Shown here: positions 19,902 through 28,519 of the stretch, in pieces | Layout: each line of letters starts with the position of its first letter | Numbering within the stretch: the first letter of the stretch is position 1 | Assembly (NCBI GenBank): GCA_902512305.1 | Contig: CABXIU010000006.1 | Location: forward strand, 45,429-109,428 | From: an uncultured Gammaproteobacteria bacterium | GTDB taxonomy: Bacteria; Pseudomonadota; Gammaproteobacteria; PS1; Pseudothioglobaceae | Length of the DNA: 64,000 bases | Reading direction: 5' to 3' | Made by a program: the position numbers and the translations under genes | The notes under the pieces: generated by a model | The model's input: only the letters and a program-made list of their open reading frames with translations | Told to the model about the DNA's origin: nothing | The model's database searches: none

Positions 19902-21236
19902 TTGAGTAATTTTTTTGGAACAGATGGTATTCGAGGCGAGGTTGGCACCTCACCTATTACGGCTGATGTTTTATTGAAGGTTGGATGGGCAGTTGGTTCT
20001 GTTTTAAGAGAAAAAGTTGGAAATGCTAGTGTCATAATTGGCAAAGATACAAGAGTATCAGGCTATTTATTTGAGTCTGCTCTTGAGGCTGGTTTCTTGT
20101 CCGCTGGAGTAAACGTTGGGATGCTTGGACCGATGCCATCGCCAGCTATTGCATACCTCACTCAAGCGTATGGAGCAACTGCGGGTGTTGTCATTAGCGC
20201 ATCACACAACCCTTATCATGACAACGGAGTTAAGTTTTTTTCAAGTAAGGGCGTCAAGTTAAATGATGAGATACAAAAAGCAATCGAAAAAAAGATTTCA
20301 ATGCCAATGGTCAGTGTTGATTCGTCGTCTATTGGAAAAGCAAAGCGCTATGAGCAGGCTGTAGGAAGGTACATTGAGTTTTGTAAATCTACATTTGACA
20401 AATCTGGTGATTTATCAAACTTAAAAATTGTCATCGATTGTGCTAATGGCGCAACATATCATATTGCAGAAGATGTGTTTGTCGAGTTAGGCGCATCAGT
20501 TTTAATGATCAATAATAGTCCAGATGGCTATAACATCAATCATGAGTGTGGAGCGACTGATACGAGACACCTTCAAAAAGAAGTCCTAGAGAACAAGGCA
20601 GACCTTGGGATAGCATTTGATGGTGATGGTGATCGACTCATTATGGTTGATCATACTGGTCAAAAAGTTGATGGCGATGAATTGGTTTATATTATTGCTG
20701 CCGCATGGAAAAAAAGCGGCGATTTAGATTCAAATATTGTTGTAGGCACTAAGATGACTAACTTAGGTATTCGAAAAGCTTTATCAGATATTGGAGTTAA
20801 CTTTATTGAGGCCGATGTTGGAGACAGGCATGTCATGAAAGAGTTGATTAATAATAAAGCAATTCTTGGTGGTGAAGGATCTGGCCACATTATTTGTTTA
20901 AATAAATCAACCTCTGGTGACGGAATTATTGCTGCTTTACAAATCTTAGAGGTGATGTCGAAATCAGGTAAATCTCTTTTGGAACTCAAAGGTAGTATGA
21001 CAAAATATCCACAAGTCTTAATAAACATTAAGTCAGAGGCAAAGATTGACCTTAAGAGAGAATCTAAATTAACTCAAGCAATCAAAACAATTGAGTCTAA
21101 ATTATCTAAGAATGGACGTGTTTTAGTTAGAGAGTCTGGCACAGAACCACTCGTTAGAGTAATGGTTGAGTGTGCTGATAATGATTTGGCTAATGAGTCT
21201 GCACAACAATTAGCAGAGATCATTAAATCAATGTAA
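19902..21236 (+). CDS. glmM: Phosphoglucosamine mutase
   Basis: GlmM converts glucosamine-6-phosphate to glucosamine-1-phosphate for peptidoglycan and LPS precursors. The 444 residues show [12 protein letters not shown] at the N-terminus, the phosphoserine loop [16 protein letters not shown], the metal-binding loop FDGDGDRLI, and the phosphate-binding [14 protein letters not shown]. Translation starts at a TTG (19902) preceded by AGGGAG with a 6-base spacing. No nearby ATG would preserve the conserved start. Confidence 0.96.
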   Translation: MSNFFGTDGIRGEVGTSPITADVLLKVGWAVGSVLREKVGNASVIIGKDTRVSGYLFESALEAGFLSAGVNVGMLGPMPSPAIAYLTQAYGATAGVVISASHNPYHDNGVKFFSSKGVKLNDEIQKAIEKKISMPMVSVDSSSIGKAKRYEQAVGRYIEFCKSTFDKSGDLSNLKIVIDCANGATYHIAEDVFVELGASVLMINNSPDGYNINHECGATDTRHLQKEVLENKADLGIAFDGDGDRLIMVDHTGQKVDGDELVYIIAAAWKKSGDLDSNIVVGTKMTNLGIRKALSDIGVNFIEADVGDRHVMKELINNKAILGGEGSGHIICLNKSTSGDGIIAALQILEVMSKSGKSLLELKGSMTKYPQVLINIKSEAKIDLKRESKLTQAIKTIESKLSKNGRVLVRESGTEPLVRVMVECADNDLANESAQQLAEIIKSM

Positions 21237-21256
21237 TTACAAAGTAATTACTTTTT
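21233..21256 (+). terminator. Intrinsic terminator of ftsH-folP-glmM
   Basis: Two copies of the palindrome GTAATTAC (21233-21240 and 21244-21251), separated by AAA, form an 8-bp stem followed by TTTTT. The glmM stop codon lies inside the first arm. The stem is AT-rich, so it may be leaky toward the downstream exporter gene. Confidence 0.6.
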
Positions 21257-21283
21257 CTTCACCTTAAAGCATAATTTGATATT

Positions 21284-22018
21284 ATGGCATTCTCCTCAAT
21301 TGAAATAGTCGTTATTTCACTCATTTTTGTATGGATTGGCTTTGTTAGAACCGGTCTTGGATTTGGTGGAGCGGTGCTTGGACTTCCTCTTCTAATGGTT
21401 GTGGGAGGATCGCCAATTGATTGGCTACCAATTATAGGAATTCATTTACTATTTTTCTCAGGAATTGCTTTGGTAAATTCTCTAAATGCTGTTGATTGGG
21501 ATTATTTGAAAAAATCACTCCCATGGATATTGCCAGCAAAAGTTATTGGGGTAATAGGTCTTATTAGTCTTCCACCAACTGTGATGACTCTCATTGTGTA
21601 TTCAATTACTTCGTTTTATGCGCTGACTTGGATTATGAATTTTCAAATTGCATCTCGGGAGGGCTGGTTAAGTCGACTGCTTCTAATTCTTGGTGGATAT
21701 ATCTCTGGAACATCGCTTAATGGTGCGCCACTTTTAGTGGCAGTTTATATGCAAAATATTAATGTTAAAAGGCTACGGAACACGTTATTTGTTTTATGGT
21801 TTGTGTTAGTTACTATTAAGATGAGCGCCTTTATAATAGTCGATGTATATATCAATTGGCAGTTTTCATTGATGCTTATTCCAGTAGCAGGTCTTGGACA
21901 TTTTGTGGGTTTAAAAGTACACGATAGAATTATTGAAAACGATACTCAATTCAAAAGATGGATGGGCGGCGTTTTGATATTAGTCTGTATAGTTGGCTTA
22001 ACAAAAGTGTTAATGTAA
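21284..22018 (+). CDS. TauE/SafE family sulfite/anion exporter
   Basis: A 244-residue membrane protein with seven to eight hydrophobic helices and the internally repeated TauE/SafE pattern (VRTGLGFGGAVLGLPLLMVVGG near the start, GGYISGTSLNGAPLLVAVYM in the second half). Family members export sulfite, sulfoacetate or related organosulfur anions, although many have unknown substrates. Here it sits 48 bases after glmM and is convergent with an Lrp-type regulator next to a sulfite reductase operon. That context makes sulfite or sulfonate export attractive but not proven. Confidence 0.8.
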   Translation: MAFSSIEIVVISLIFVWIGFVRTGLGFGGAVLGLPLLMVVGGSPIDWLPIIGIHLLFFSGIALVNSLNAVDWDYLKKSLPWILPAKVIGVIGLISLPPTVMTLIVYSITSFYALTWIMNFQIASREGWLSRLLLILGGYISGTSLNGAPLLVAVYMQNINVKRLRNTLFVLWFVLVTIKMSAFIIVDVYINWQFSLMLIPVAGLGHFVGLKVHDRIIENDTQFKRWMGGVLILVCIVGLTKVLM

Positions 22019-22020
22019 GT

Positions 22021-22497
22021 TTATGATTTAATGAGTTGTTCCATTTTAGTCAGTGGAATTTCAGTTGTGCTTTTAATTTCTTCAATAGCAAAATTTGATG
22101 TCACCTTTAAGAATTGAACTTTTTCAATTAAGTTTTTATAAAAAATATCATAACTCTCAATATCACTCACAACAACTTTTAGAAGATAGTCTGTTTCACC
22201 GCTCATACGATAGCATTCAATGACCTCTGGAATCTCTTTAATTATTTTAGAAAAAAGTTTGATTCTTTCTTGATTATGATTAGTAACAGTTACCGCTACC
22301 ATGGCAGTAACATTAGAATTAACTCTTTTTCTGTCAACGAGAGCTACTGTTTTACTTATATAGCCATTATCTTTTAATTGATTAATCCTTTTCCAGCAAG
22401 GAGTTGTTGATAAATGAACTTCAGAGGAAAGTTCCTGAACTGTAAGTTCAGCGTTGTTTTGTAGAAGTTTCAAAAGCTTAATGTCAATGGCGTCCAT
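22021..22497 (-). CDS. Lrp/AsnC family transcriptional regulator
   Basis: A 158-residue Lrp-type regulator with an N-terminal helix-turn-helix (DIKLLKLLQNNAELTVQELSSEVHLSTTPCWKRINQLKDNGYI) and a C-terminal RAM ligand domain (about residues 65-150, with ECYRMSGETDYLLKVVV). These proteins often sense amino acids. It is divergent from the siroheme reductase operon across 144 bases, so it may control sulfur assimilation, for example in response to cysteine or methionine. That link is inferred only from position. Confidence 0.88.
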   Translation of the reverse strand: MDAIDIKLLKLLQNNAELTVQELSSEVHLSTTPCWKRINQLKDNGYISKTVALVDRKRVNSNVTAMVAVTVTNHNQERIKLFSKIIKEIPEVIECYRMSGETDYLLKVVVSDIESYDIFYKNLIEKVQFLKVTSNFAIEEIKSTTEIPLTKMEQLIKS

Positions 22498-22641
22498 AAT
22501 GTTATATAAAAAAAGATTAAATTATAATATTTTTCTTATTTATAAAAATAAATTAGAATAAATTTCTTTTTTAAATCATTTAATAATTGAAAATAGAATA
22601 TTTTACTATAATTCGCATCATATTTTAGATTAGTTTTAAAA

Positions 22642-24279
22642 ATGTACCAATATAACGTTGAAGACAAGAAGTTTTTATTAGAACGAGTTGATCAATTTGA
22701 AAAGCAGCTAAACCGGTATTTATCTGGTGAATTAGATGAGGCCAAGTTTAGAAGTTTAAGGCTTAGAAATGGTCTATATATGGAACTGCATGCTCATATG
22801 CTAAGAATTGCCATTCCATATGGAATCTTAAGCTCTAGCCAACTGAGAGCGCTTGCGGATGTTGCCGATAAATACGATAGAGGGTTTGGACACTTTACAA
22901 CTAGGCAAAACATACAATTCAATTGGATACAGCTACCTGAAATTGCTAATTTGTTACGTGATTTGACTGATGCTGGACTTCATGCAATTCAAACCAGTGG
23001 TAAAGCAACTAGAAATATTACTGCAGATCCACTTTCTGGTTTAACTGAAGGAGAGATTGAAGATGCAAGACCATACTGTGAGTTAATTAGACGTTGGTTT
23101 AATCTGCATCCTGAATTTTCATGGCTTCCTGGTAAGTTTAAGATTGCCATAAACGGGGCAAAGCTTGACGAAACTGCATTGAGAATTCATGACCTAGGTT
23201 TGAAGTTGGTTCGTAACAATAAGGGAGAGTTGGGTTTTAGTGTTTTTGCCGGTGGCGGTTTAGGGGCTGCGGCGATGATTGGCGAGGAAACAGCATCTTT
23301 CGTTCCAATTGAAGATATTCTGAGTTATCTTGAATCTACAATGAGGATATATAACTTAAAAGGTCGTCGTGACCATCAAAAGAAGCTTCGAATAAAGTTC
23401 TTAGTACGTGAGTTAGGTGCAGGTGAGTTTTCTCGATTAGTTGACGAGGATTGGCAAGAAACTAAGGATGATCCAGAACTTAAGCTAAACCTTAAAGAGC
23501 TTGAAAGTCTAAAAGAAGACTTTGCATTGCCAATTAAATCAATCAATCTGGATGGATTTAAGGAAGTGGTTGACTTTAATTACAGTATTTGGAAGAAAAA
23601 TAATGTTAGAAATCACAAAGTATCTGGTTACAGCATTGTAAATATCTCGCTTACAAAGCTTGGGACCGCTCCGGGTGACGCAACTTCAGAGCAGATGAGA
23701 ATTCTTGCAGAATTAGCTGATCAGTATAGTTCAAGCGAAATTAGAACAACCAAGAGACAAACAATTGTTTTTCCATTTGTGAGAAAAGATCAAGTATTTG
23801 ACTTATGGAAATCATTAGAAAAATATGATCTGGCTAGCCCTCACCAAGGGACACTTGCACAGATAGTTGCTTGCCCTGGAAGAGATTATTGTGACCTGGC
23901 AAAGGCTGTCTCAATTCCTATAGCAAATAGAGTACAAGAGCGTTTTAACGATATGAAGAAACTACTAGATATTGGGGATCTAAAAATTAATATTTCTGGA
24001 TGTGAAAACTCCTGTGCACATCACCATATTGCAGATATTGGTTTATTAGGCATGCAAAAAAAGGGAGAGGAGTATTATCAAATTACTCTTGCTGGAGAGA
24101 CCCTTATTGAGACAAATATAGGAAGAAAGTTGGGACCATCCGTCAGTGGTGAAAAAATCGTTGATGCCGTTGAAAGTATTGTCAATGTCTATATCGATTA
24201 CCGTAATGATGAAGAGAAGTTTACAGATGTTTTTAAGAGAATTGGAATTGACCCATTTAAGGAGAAGGTTTATGGATAA
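22642..24279 (+). CDS. Siroheme-[4Fe-4S] nitrite/sulfite reductase, probably assimilatory sulfite reductase
   Basis: A 545-residue hemoprotein with the duplicated architecture of sulfite and nitrite reductases. The cluster and siroheme cysteines are in CPGRDYC and GCENSCAHHH. The segment GFGHFTTRQNIQFNWI and the downstream TKRQTIVFP are the two substrate-site arginine regions. The enzyme performs six-electron reduction of sulfite to sulfide or nitrite to ammonia. The adjacent DUF934 and DUF2061 genes are usual companions of sulfite-reducing versions, so I favour sulfite. A TATAAT at 22608-22613 probably belongs to its promoter. It overlaps the next gene by eight bases. Confidence 0.85.
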   Translation: MYQYNVEDKKFLLERVDQFEKQLNRYLSGELDEAKFRSLRLRNGLYMELHAHMLRIAIPYGILSSSQLRALADVADKYDRGFGHFTTRQNIQFNWIQLPEIANLLRDLTDAGLHAIQTSGKATRNITADPLSGLTEGEIEDARPYCELIRRWFNLHPEFSWLPGKFKIAINGAKLDETALRIHDLGLKLVRNNKGELGFSVFAGGGLGAAAMIGEETASFVPIEDILSYLESTMRIYNLKGRRDHQKKLRIKFLVRELGAGEFSRLVDEDWQETKDDPELKLNLKELESLKEDFALPIKSINLDGFKEVVDFNYSIWKKNNVRNHKVSGYSIVNISLTKLGTAPGDATSEQMRILAELADQYSSSEIRTTKRQTIVFPFVRKDQVFDLWKSLEKYDLASPHQGTLAQIVACPGRDYCDLAKAVSIPIANRVQERFNDMKKLLDIGDLKINISGCENSCAHHHIADIGLLGMQKKGEEYYQITLAGETLIETNIGRKLGPSVSGEKIVDAVESIVNVYIDYRNDEEKFTDVFKRIGIDPFKEKVYG

Positions 24280-24712
24280 GATTAAAAATCACTTAAGTCT
24301 AATTAATAAAGATTATGAAACAATTAATCTTGTTACATTTGATGAGTGGATTGAAAATTTTGAAACATTATCAAAATTAGGCGTTGGTTTAATCATAGGC
24401 CCAGATGATGATATTTATTTAATTAAAGAGCAGCTTAATTTCATTGAATTAATTGCTTTAGATTTTAATAATTTTGATGATGGAAGAGGATATACCCAGG
24501 CATATTTGTTGAGTAAAAGATGGAAGTATGCTGGAGAAATTATTGGTATCAATGCTCATCTTGATCAATTGCAATTTATGATCAGATCTGGCATCACAAG
24601 TTATCAATTATTGGAGGCTTATCAGGGTAACAATGAGCAAGATTATACTAATGGATTCAGTATGTGTTATCAAGCCGCTGCAAACAATAATGGTCTTGCT
24701 CTGCAGTATTAA
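24272..24712 (+). CDS. DUF934 family protein linked to sulfite reductase
   Basis: The track begins this ORF at 24146 inside the reductase gene. The true start is almost certainly the ATG at 24272, preceded by AAGGAGAAGG and overlapping the reductase stop, giving 146 residues. DUF934 proteins are found next to siroheme reductase or cysH genes in many proteobacteria. The conserved DFNNFDDGRGYTQAYLLSKRWKYAGEIIG region is diagnostic of the family. Their biochemical role is not established; an auxiliary function in assimilatory sulfite reduction is the usual suggestion. Confidence 0.8.
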   Translation: MDKIKNHLSLINKDYETINLVTFDEWIENFETLSKLGVGLIIGPDDDIYLIKEQLNFIELIALDFNNFDDGRGYTQAYLLSKRWKYAGEIIGINAHLDQLQFMIRSGITSYQLLEAYQGNNEQDYTNGFSMCYQAAANNNGLALQY

Positions 24713-24741
24713 TTTTTTTCTGAAATTACAGGAGCATAAAG

Positions 24742-24945
24742 ATGAACGAAAATAAGTCTAGATCTATTGGAAAGTCAGTCTCTTGGAGGGTTCTTGCGTC
24801 TTGTGATACGATTTTAATTTCATACGTAATCACAGGAAGTTTTGCTATCGCAGCAACAATTGGTTCAATAGAGGTGTTGACCAAAATGTTTCTATATTAC
24901 TTTCATGAGAGAGCTTGGAATAAATTTGCATTTGGGAGAAATTGA
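24742..24945 (+). CDS. DUF2061 family small membrane protein
   Basis: A 67-residue protein with the DUF2061 pattern: KSVSWRVLASCDTILISYVITG, a second hydrophobic helix (FAIAATIGSIEVLTKMFLYYFHE) and a C-terminal RAWNKFAFGR. These small two-helix proteins are frequently encoded with cysteine and sulfite-assimilation genes and sometimes fused to adenylylsulfate kinase. It has a clear Shine-Dalgarno (AGGAGC). It is the third gene of the reductase operon; its function is unknown. Confidence 0.8.
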   Translation: MNENKSRSIGKSVSWRVLASCDTILISYVITGSFAIAATIGSIEVLTKMFLYYFHERAWNKFAFGRN

Positions 24946-25046
24946 TATACAAATGCGGTCTATTTTAAGGCAAACATTTAAGTGTATAATATCATCGGTT
25001 TTTTAAAAAATATGTTTAGAAAATTAATAATTCAAGGTAGGTATAT

Positions 25047-25817
25047 ATGTCAGTAATGACCGAGCGCGTGACACATGTGCATCACTGGAATGATAACTTA
25101 TTTAGCTTTCGTACTACTCGAAATCCAGGTTATCGATTCAAAAATGGTCACTTCACAATGATTGGCCTGCCATCAGATGAGCGTCCATTGATGCGAGCTT
25201 ATAGTATTACTAGCTCTAATCATGAGTCCGAGCTTGAATTCTTTAGCATTAAAGTTCAAGATGGAGCGCTCACCTCAAAGTTACAAAATCTTAAAGTAGG
25301 TGATGAAGTTCTTGTGGGTAAGCGTTCAACCGGAACATTGGTGCCGGACAATATGCTTCCTGGACGCTTCCTCTACTTGTTGGCGACTGGAACAGGTCTT
25401 GCACCCTTCTTGAGTATTATTAAGGATCCCGAAATTTATGATCAATTCGAACGAGTTATCTTGGCTCATGGTGTTCGAGAGCTTTCTGAGTTGGCTTATT
25501 CTGACTATATTGAAAACGTACTTCCAAATGACGAATATTTGGGAGAAATGGTTAGGGAAAAACTTGTTTATTATCCGACTGTAACCCGTGAACCTTTTAA
25601 AAATAATGGTCGCCTTACAACACTGATGGAATGTGGTAAATTATTTCTTGATGTGAATCAACCTCATCCTACTTTGGAGGATGATCGTTTTATGATGTGT
25701 GGCAGTCCAAGTATGCTTAAGGACTTTGTCAGTATTCTAGAGTCAAAAGGCTTTATTGAAGCACGTAATATCAATCCTGGTCACTTTGTTATCGAACGTG
25801 CATTTGTTGAATCTTAG
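25047..25817 (+). CDS. fpr: Ferredoxin-NADP+ reductase
   Basis: A 256-residue flavoprotein that transfers electrons between NADPH and ferredoxin or flavodoxin. The FAD-binding RAYSITSSNHE and the NADP-binding LLATGTGLAPFLSI are clear, and the C-terminal MMCGSPSML with a terminal aromatic-poor tail fits the bacterial Fpr subclass. A Shine-Dalgarno AAGGTAGG precedes the ATG. A TATAAT (24985-24990) upstream suggests its own promoter. Its position next to the siroheme reductase makes it a plausible electron supplier for sulfite reduction through a ferredoxin. Confidence 0.92.
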   Translation: MSVMTERVTHVHHWNDNLFSFRTTRNPGYRFKNGHFTMIGLPSDERPLMRAYSITSSNHESELEFFSIKVQDGALTSKLQNLKVGDEVLVGKRSTGTLVPDNMLPGRFLYLLATGTGLAPFLSIIKDPEIYDQFERVILAHGVRELSELAYSDYIENVLPNDEYLGEMVREKLVYYPTVTREPFKNNGRLTTLMECGKLFLDVNQPHPTLEDDRFMMCGSPSMLKDFVSILESKGFIEARNINPGHFVIERAFVES

Positions 25818-25858
25818 TAAAGTTTACCGGTTATCTGATGCCTGAATAGGAGCAATCA

Positions 25859-26944
25859 ATGCAAAGCAAACTAAATTCGGTTCGCACTCGAATGCAAGAT
25901 AACAATGTTGACTTGATTGCCCTTGGTCCTGGAACACATATGAACTGGCTTTTAGGTTTCAACCCTTATCCAGATGAAAGGCCTTGCATGCTTTTGATAG
26001 GAAGAGAAAAAGAGGCTTTCCTGATGCCATCAGTAAATGCAGAAGGAGTTAAAGAGCAAACCAAAATACCAATGCATTGCTGGAATGATGACATTGGACC
26101 AGAACAAGCGCTCAATGACGCACTAGAATTTACTGGCTCTACTAGTGCCAAACACATAGTAATTGATGAAGCGATGCGCTCCCACTTCGCCTTGATTCTC
26201 CTTGAGGCTTTATCAAGCCCAACATATGAATTTACTACCTCTACAATTGGTGCTCTGAGAATGCGTAAAGATGAAGACGAGTATGCTATCCTTAAGGAAA
26301 ATGCGCTGATTGATGACAGAGCAATGCAGGCTGGTTTTGCCGCAATCAAAGAAGGAGTTACTGAGCTCGAAATTGGAGAGGTAATCAACAAACATTTTAT
26401 ATCTGAGGGAGCAAAACCTCAGTTTTGTATTGTAGGGTCTGGCCCGAATGGTGCTTTTCCACATCATCACACTGGGGATCGCAAAGTACAATATGGTGAT
26501 GTGGTATTGATTGACATTGGAGGACGAAAAGGAACCTTTCCAAGTGACATGACTCGTATGTCAGTCCTCGGTGAAGCGCCAGAAGGCTATTATGAGGTTC
26601 ATGCTATAGTAGAGCGTGCTGTTCAAGCTGCTATGAGCGCTGCTAAGCCAGGTGTTATGGCTAAAGAGGTTGATGCTGCAGCAAGAGGAGTGATTACTGA
26701 GGCTGGCTATGGTGACTATTTTGTTCATCGAACAGGCCACGGACTTGGTATTGATATCCATGAACCTCCATACATTACTGCAACTTCAGAGGTTGTATTA
26801 GATGAGGGAATGGTGTTTTCAATTGAACCAGGAATTTATCTTCAAGGAAAGTTTGGGGTTAGGCTAGAAGAGATCGTAATCTTAAGATCTAATGGACCTG
26901 AGATCCTATCAGAATTATCTCGCAAAACAAATTTCATAAGCTAA
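25859..26944 (+). CDS. M24 family metallopeptidase (Xaa-Pro peptidase-like)
   Basis: This 361-residue protein has an N-terminal creatinase-type domain (residues 1-130) and a C-terminal M24 pita-bread domain. Metal ligands appear in order in VLIDIGGRKGTFPSDMTR, HRTGHGLGIDIHEPP, SIEPGIY and GVRLEEIVI. Such enzymes cleave Xaa-Pro bonds, and related members act on dimethylsulfoniopropionate (DddP) or creatine, so the substrate should be kept open in a marine genome. Its stop codon is 30 bases from a convergent AEC carrier. Confidence 0.88.
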   Translation: MQSKLNSVRTRMQDNNVDLIALGPGTHMNWLLGFNPYPDERPCMLLIGREKEAFLMPSVNAEGVKEQTKIPMHCWNDDIGPEQALNDALEFTGSTSAKHIVIDEAMRSHFALILLEALSSPTYEFTTSTIGALRMRKDEDEYAILKENALIDDRAMQAGFAAIKEGVTELEIGEVINKHFISEGAKPQFCIVGSGPNGAFPHHHTGDRKVQYGDVVLIDIGGRKGTFPSDMTRMSVLGEAPEGYYEVHAIVERAVQAAMSAAKPGVMAKEVDAAARGVITEAGYGDYFVHRTGHGLGIDIHEPPYITATSEVVLDEGMVFSIEPGIYLQGKFGVRLEEIVILRSNGPEILSELSRKTNFIS

Positions 26945-26974
26945 CATAACCTGAAGCTTTTTTTGTAAGACCTT

Positions 26975-27847
26975 TTAAAGAATAAAGTAAAGTGCTACTG
27001 GAAGAACAATTAAACTACCAACGTTACCAATCATCACTATAGAGGCGACAGTTTCAGGCTGTTGGTTATATTTTTCTGCCATCATGTGATTAAGAACTGC
27101 AGGAGGCAATACGGCAAATAAAATTAGCTGTTGATAATGAAGATGTTCTAAGTTAACAAATTGGATGATGAGTAGCATAACTATCAAGCCAGAGAGAGGG
27201 CATAAAATAGATCCCAAGGCACCTAGTTTCCAATCGCTGTAGTTAATTCCAATTAAACGTGTCCCCAGGGTAAATAGTAATAATGGGATTGCAGCATCAC
27301 CTAACAAATCTAGCATTTGAGTCATTGGGAGCCAGAATTGTAAATCTACCAAGTTAACAAATAAGCCTAATAAGGTTGCGATTAATATGGGTGATTTAAA
27401 TATGGAAATAAAGTTTGTGTTTTTTGATAGGATGTAAGCTCCAAATGTAAAATGTAATAACATTTCAATTGCAAAAAGAACCACGGCTGCGCCAAGAGCT
27501 ATTTCACCAAACGCTAACACTGCTATAGGAAGTCCAACATTACCAGTATTATTAAACATCATCGGTGGAACGAAAGTTTTAATATTAATATTAAGTGCCT
27601 TTGCCACTATCCAGGCGATAACCCCTGACCCTAAAACCACCAACACACCAGACAATGCAAGCATTTGGTAATTTTGAATTTGAAATGACTCCTTTGAGAG
27701 AACAGAAAACATTAATGCCGGCAAAAAAATATTCATATTGATATTGTTTGCTGTATCCATATTTGGCTGATATTTACTGGCGTAAAAATAGCCAACTAGA
27801 ACGATGGCTACTACAGGAAAGATAATGCTGAATATTTGAATTATCAT
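26975..27847 (-). CDS. AEC family transporter (auxin efflux carrier-like)
   Basis: A 290-residue integral membrane protein with about ten helices and the AEC pattern, including NNTGNVGLPIAVLAFGE and the second-half repeat region with LLLFTLGTRLIG. Bacterial AEC members move malate, malonate or other small organic acids, but their direction and substrate are rarely known. It is the last gene on the strand of the lutABC operon, 27 bases after lutC, so transport of a hydroxy or keto acid tied to lactate metabolism is a reasonable inference. Confidence 0.82.
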   Translation of the reverse strand: MIIQIFSIIFPVVAIVLVGYFYASKYQPNMDTANNINMNIFLPALMFSVLSKESFQIQNYQMLALSGVLVVLGSGVIAWIVAKALNINIKTFVPPMMFNNTGNVGLPIAVLAFGEIALGAAVVLFAIEMLLHFTFGAYILSKNTNFISIFKSPILIATLLGLFVNLVDLQFWLPMTQMLDLLGDAAIPLLLFTLGTRLIGINYSDWKLGALGSILCPLSGLIVMLLIIQFVNLEHLHYQQLILFAVLPPAVLNHMMAEKYNQQPETVASIVMIGNVGSLIVLPVALYFIL

Positions 27848-27874
27848 TTATTTAAACAAGCTATTAAATACATT

Positions 27875-28519
27875 TTATGAGGTGAGAATTAATACTATTA
27901 GTTCTTTAGGTCCATGAACGCCATAAGCTAATACTTGCTCTATATCAGCAGTCTTTGAGGGTCCTGAAATCAGCAAAGTGTTTGATGGCATATTTATAGA
28001 CCAGTTTTGATCTAGCATAATTTGGCCAAAAGTTTCATAGATAGATTCCTCATCTACTAGCACAATATGGGTATTTGGAACCAAAGACATTAGTCGAGGT
28101 TCATCAGTTGTTGGCTGTAATACAACACTACCACTATGAGCAATAGCTCCTACCGATTTGGTAATACTAGCATCAATTTCATTAAATAGGCTTTCACTAA
28201 ATGATTCATAAGAATTATCGTATCTCATTAGCTCTGTCTTGCTGGTTAAGCTTTGAGCAATTTCATTTGCAATTTGTTCACCGCTAAGAATATTCTTAAT
28301 TTTTCTTTTTGGCAGCTCATCATTAAGCCAATTTATTAACTCCTTATTTGGCATACTAAAAACTTCAGCCTTTGATAATTGTAGTTTCTTCGAGAGCATC
28401 TGAATCATTTCTGAATTGGTCCAGCCATGCATTGCCATTAAAGGTATATTTTCTCTATGAACTGAGTCATGAATCTTACTTTTTAATCTTTCAAGAATAA
28501 TGTTTTTACTTTTATTCAT
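27875..28519 (-). CDS. lutC: Lactate utilisation protein LutC (LUD domain)
   Basis: LutC is the small subunit of the iron-sulfur L-lactate dehydrogenase complex LutABC. The 214 residues contain the LUD domain core (VGAIAHSGSVVLQPTTDEPRLMSLVPNTHIVLV) and the C-terminal LLISGPSKTADIEQVLAYGVHGPKELIVLIL. This matches the YkgG/LutC family. It overlaps lutB by eight bases. Confidence 0.9.
   Translation of the reverse strand: MNKSKNIILERLKSKIHDSVHRENIPLMAMHGWTNSEMIQMLSKKLQLSKAEVFSMPNKELINWLNDELPKRKIKNILSGEQIANEIAQSLTSKTELMRYDNSYESFSESLFNEIDASITKSVGAIAHSGSVVLQPTTDEPRLMSLVPNTHIVLVDEESIYETFGQIMLDQNWSINMPSNTLLISGPSKTADIEQVLAYGVHGPKELIVLILTS

Noticed and set aside
24146-24271. Upstream start of the DUF934 gene
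   Set aside because: It would lie 126 bases inside the reductase gene; the ATG at 24272 has a strong Shine-Dalgarno and fits the family length.
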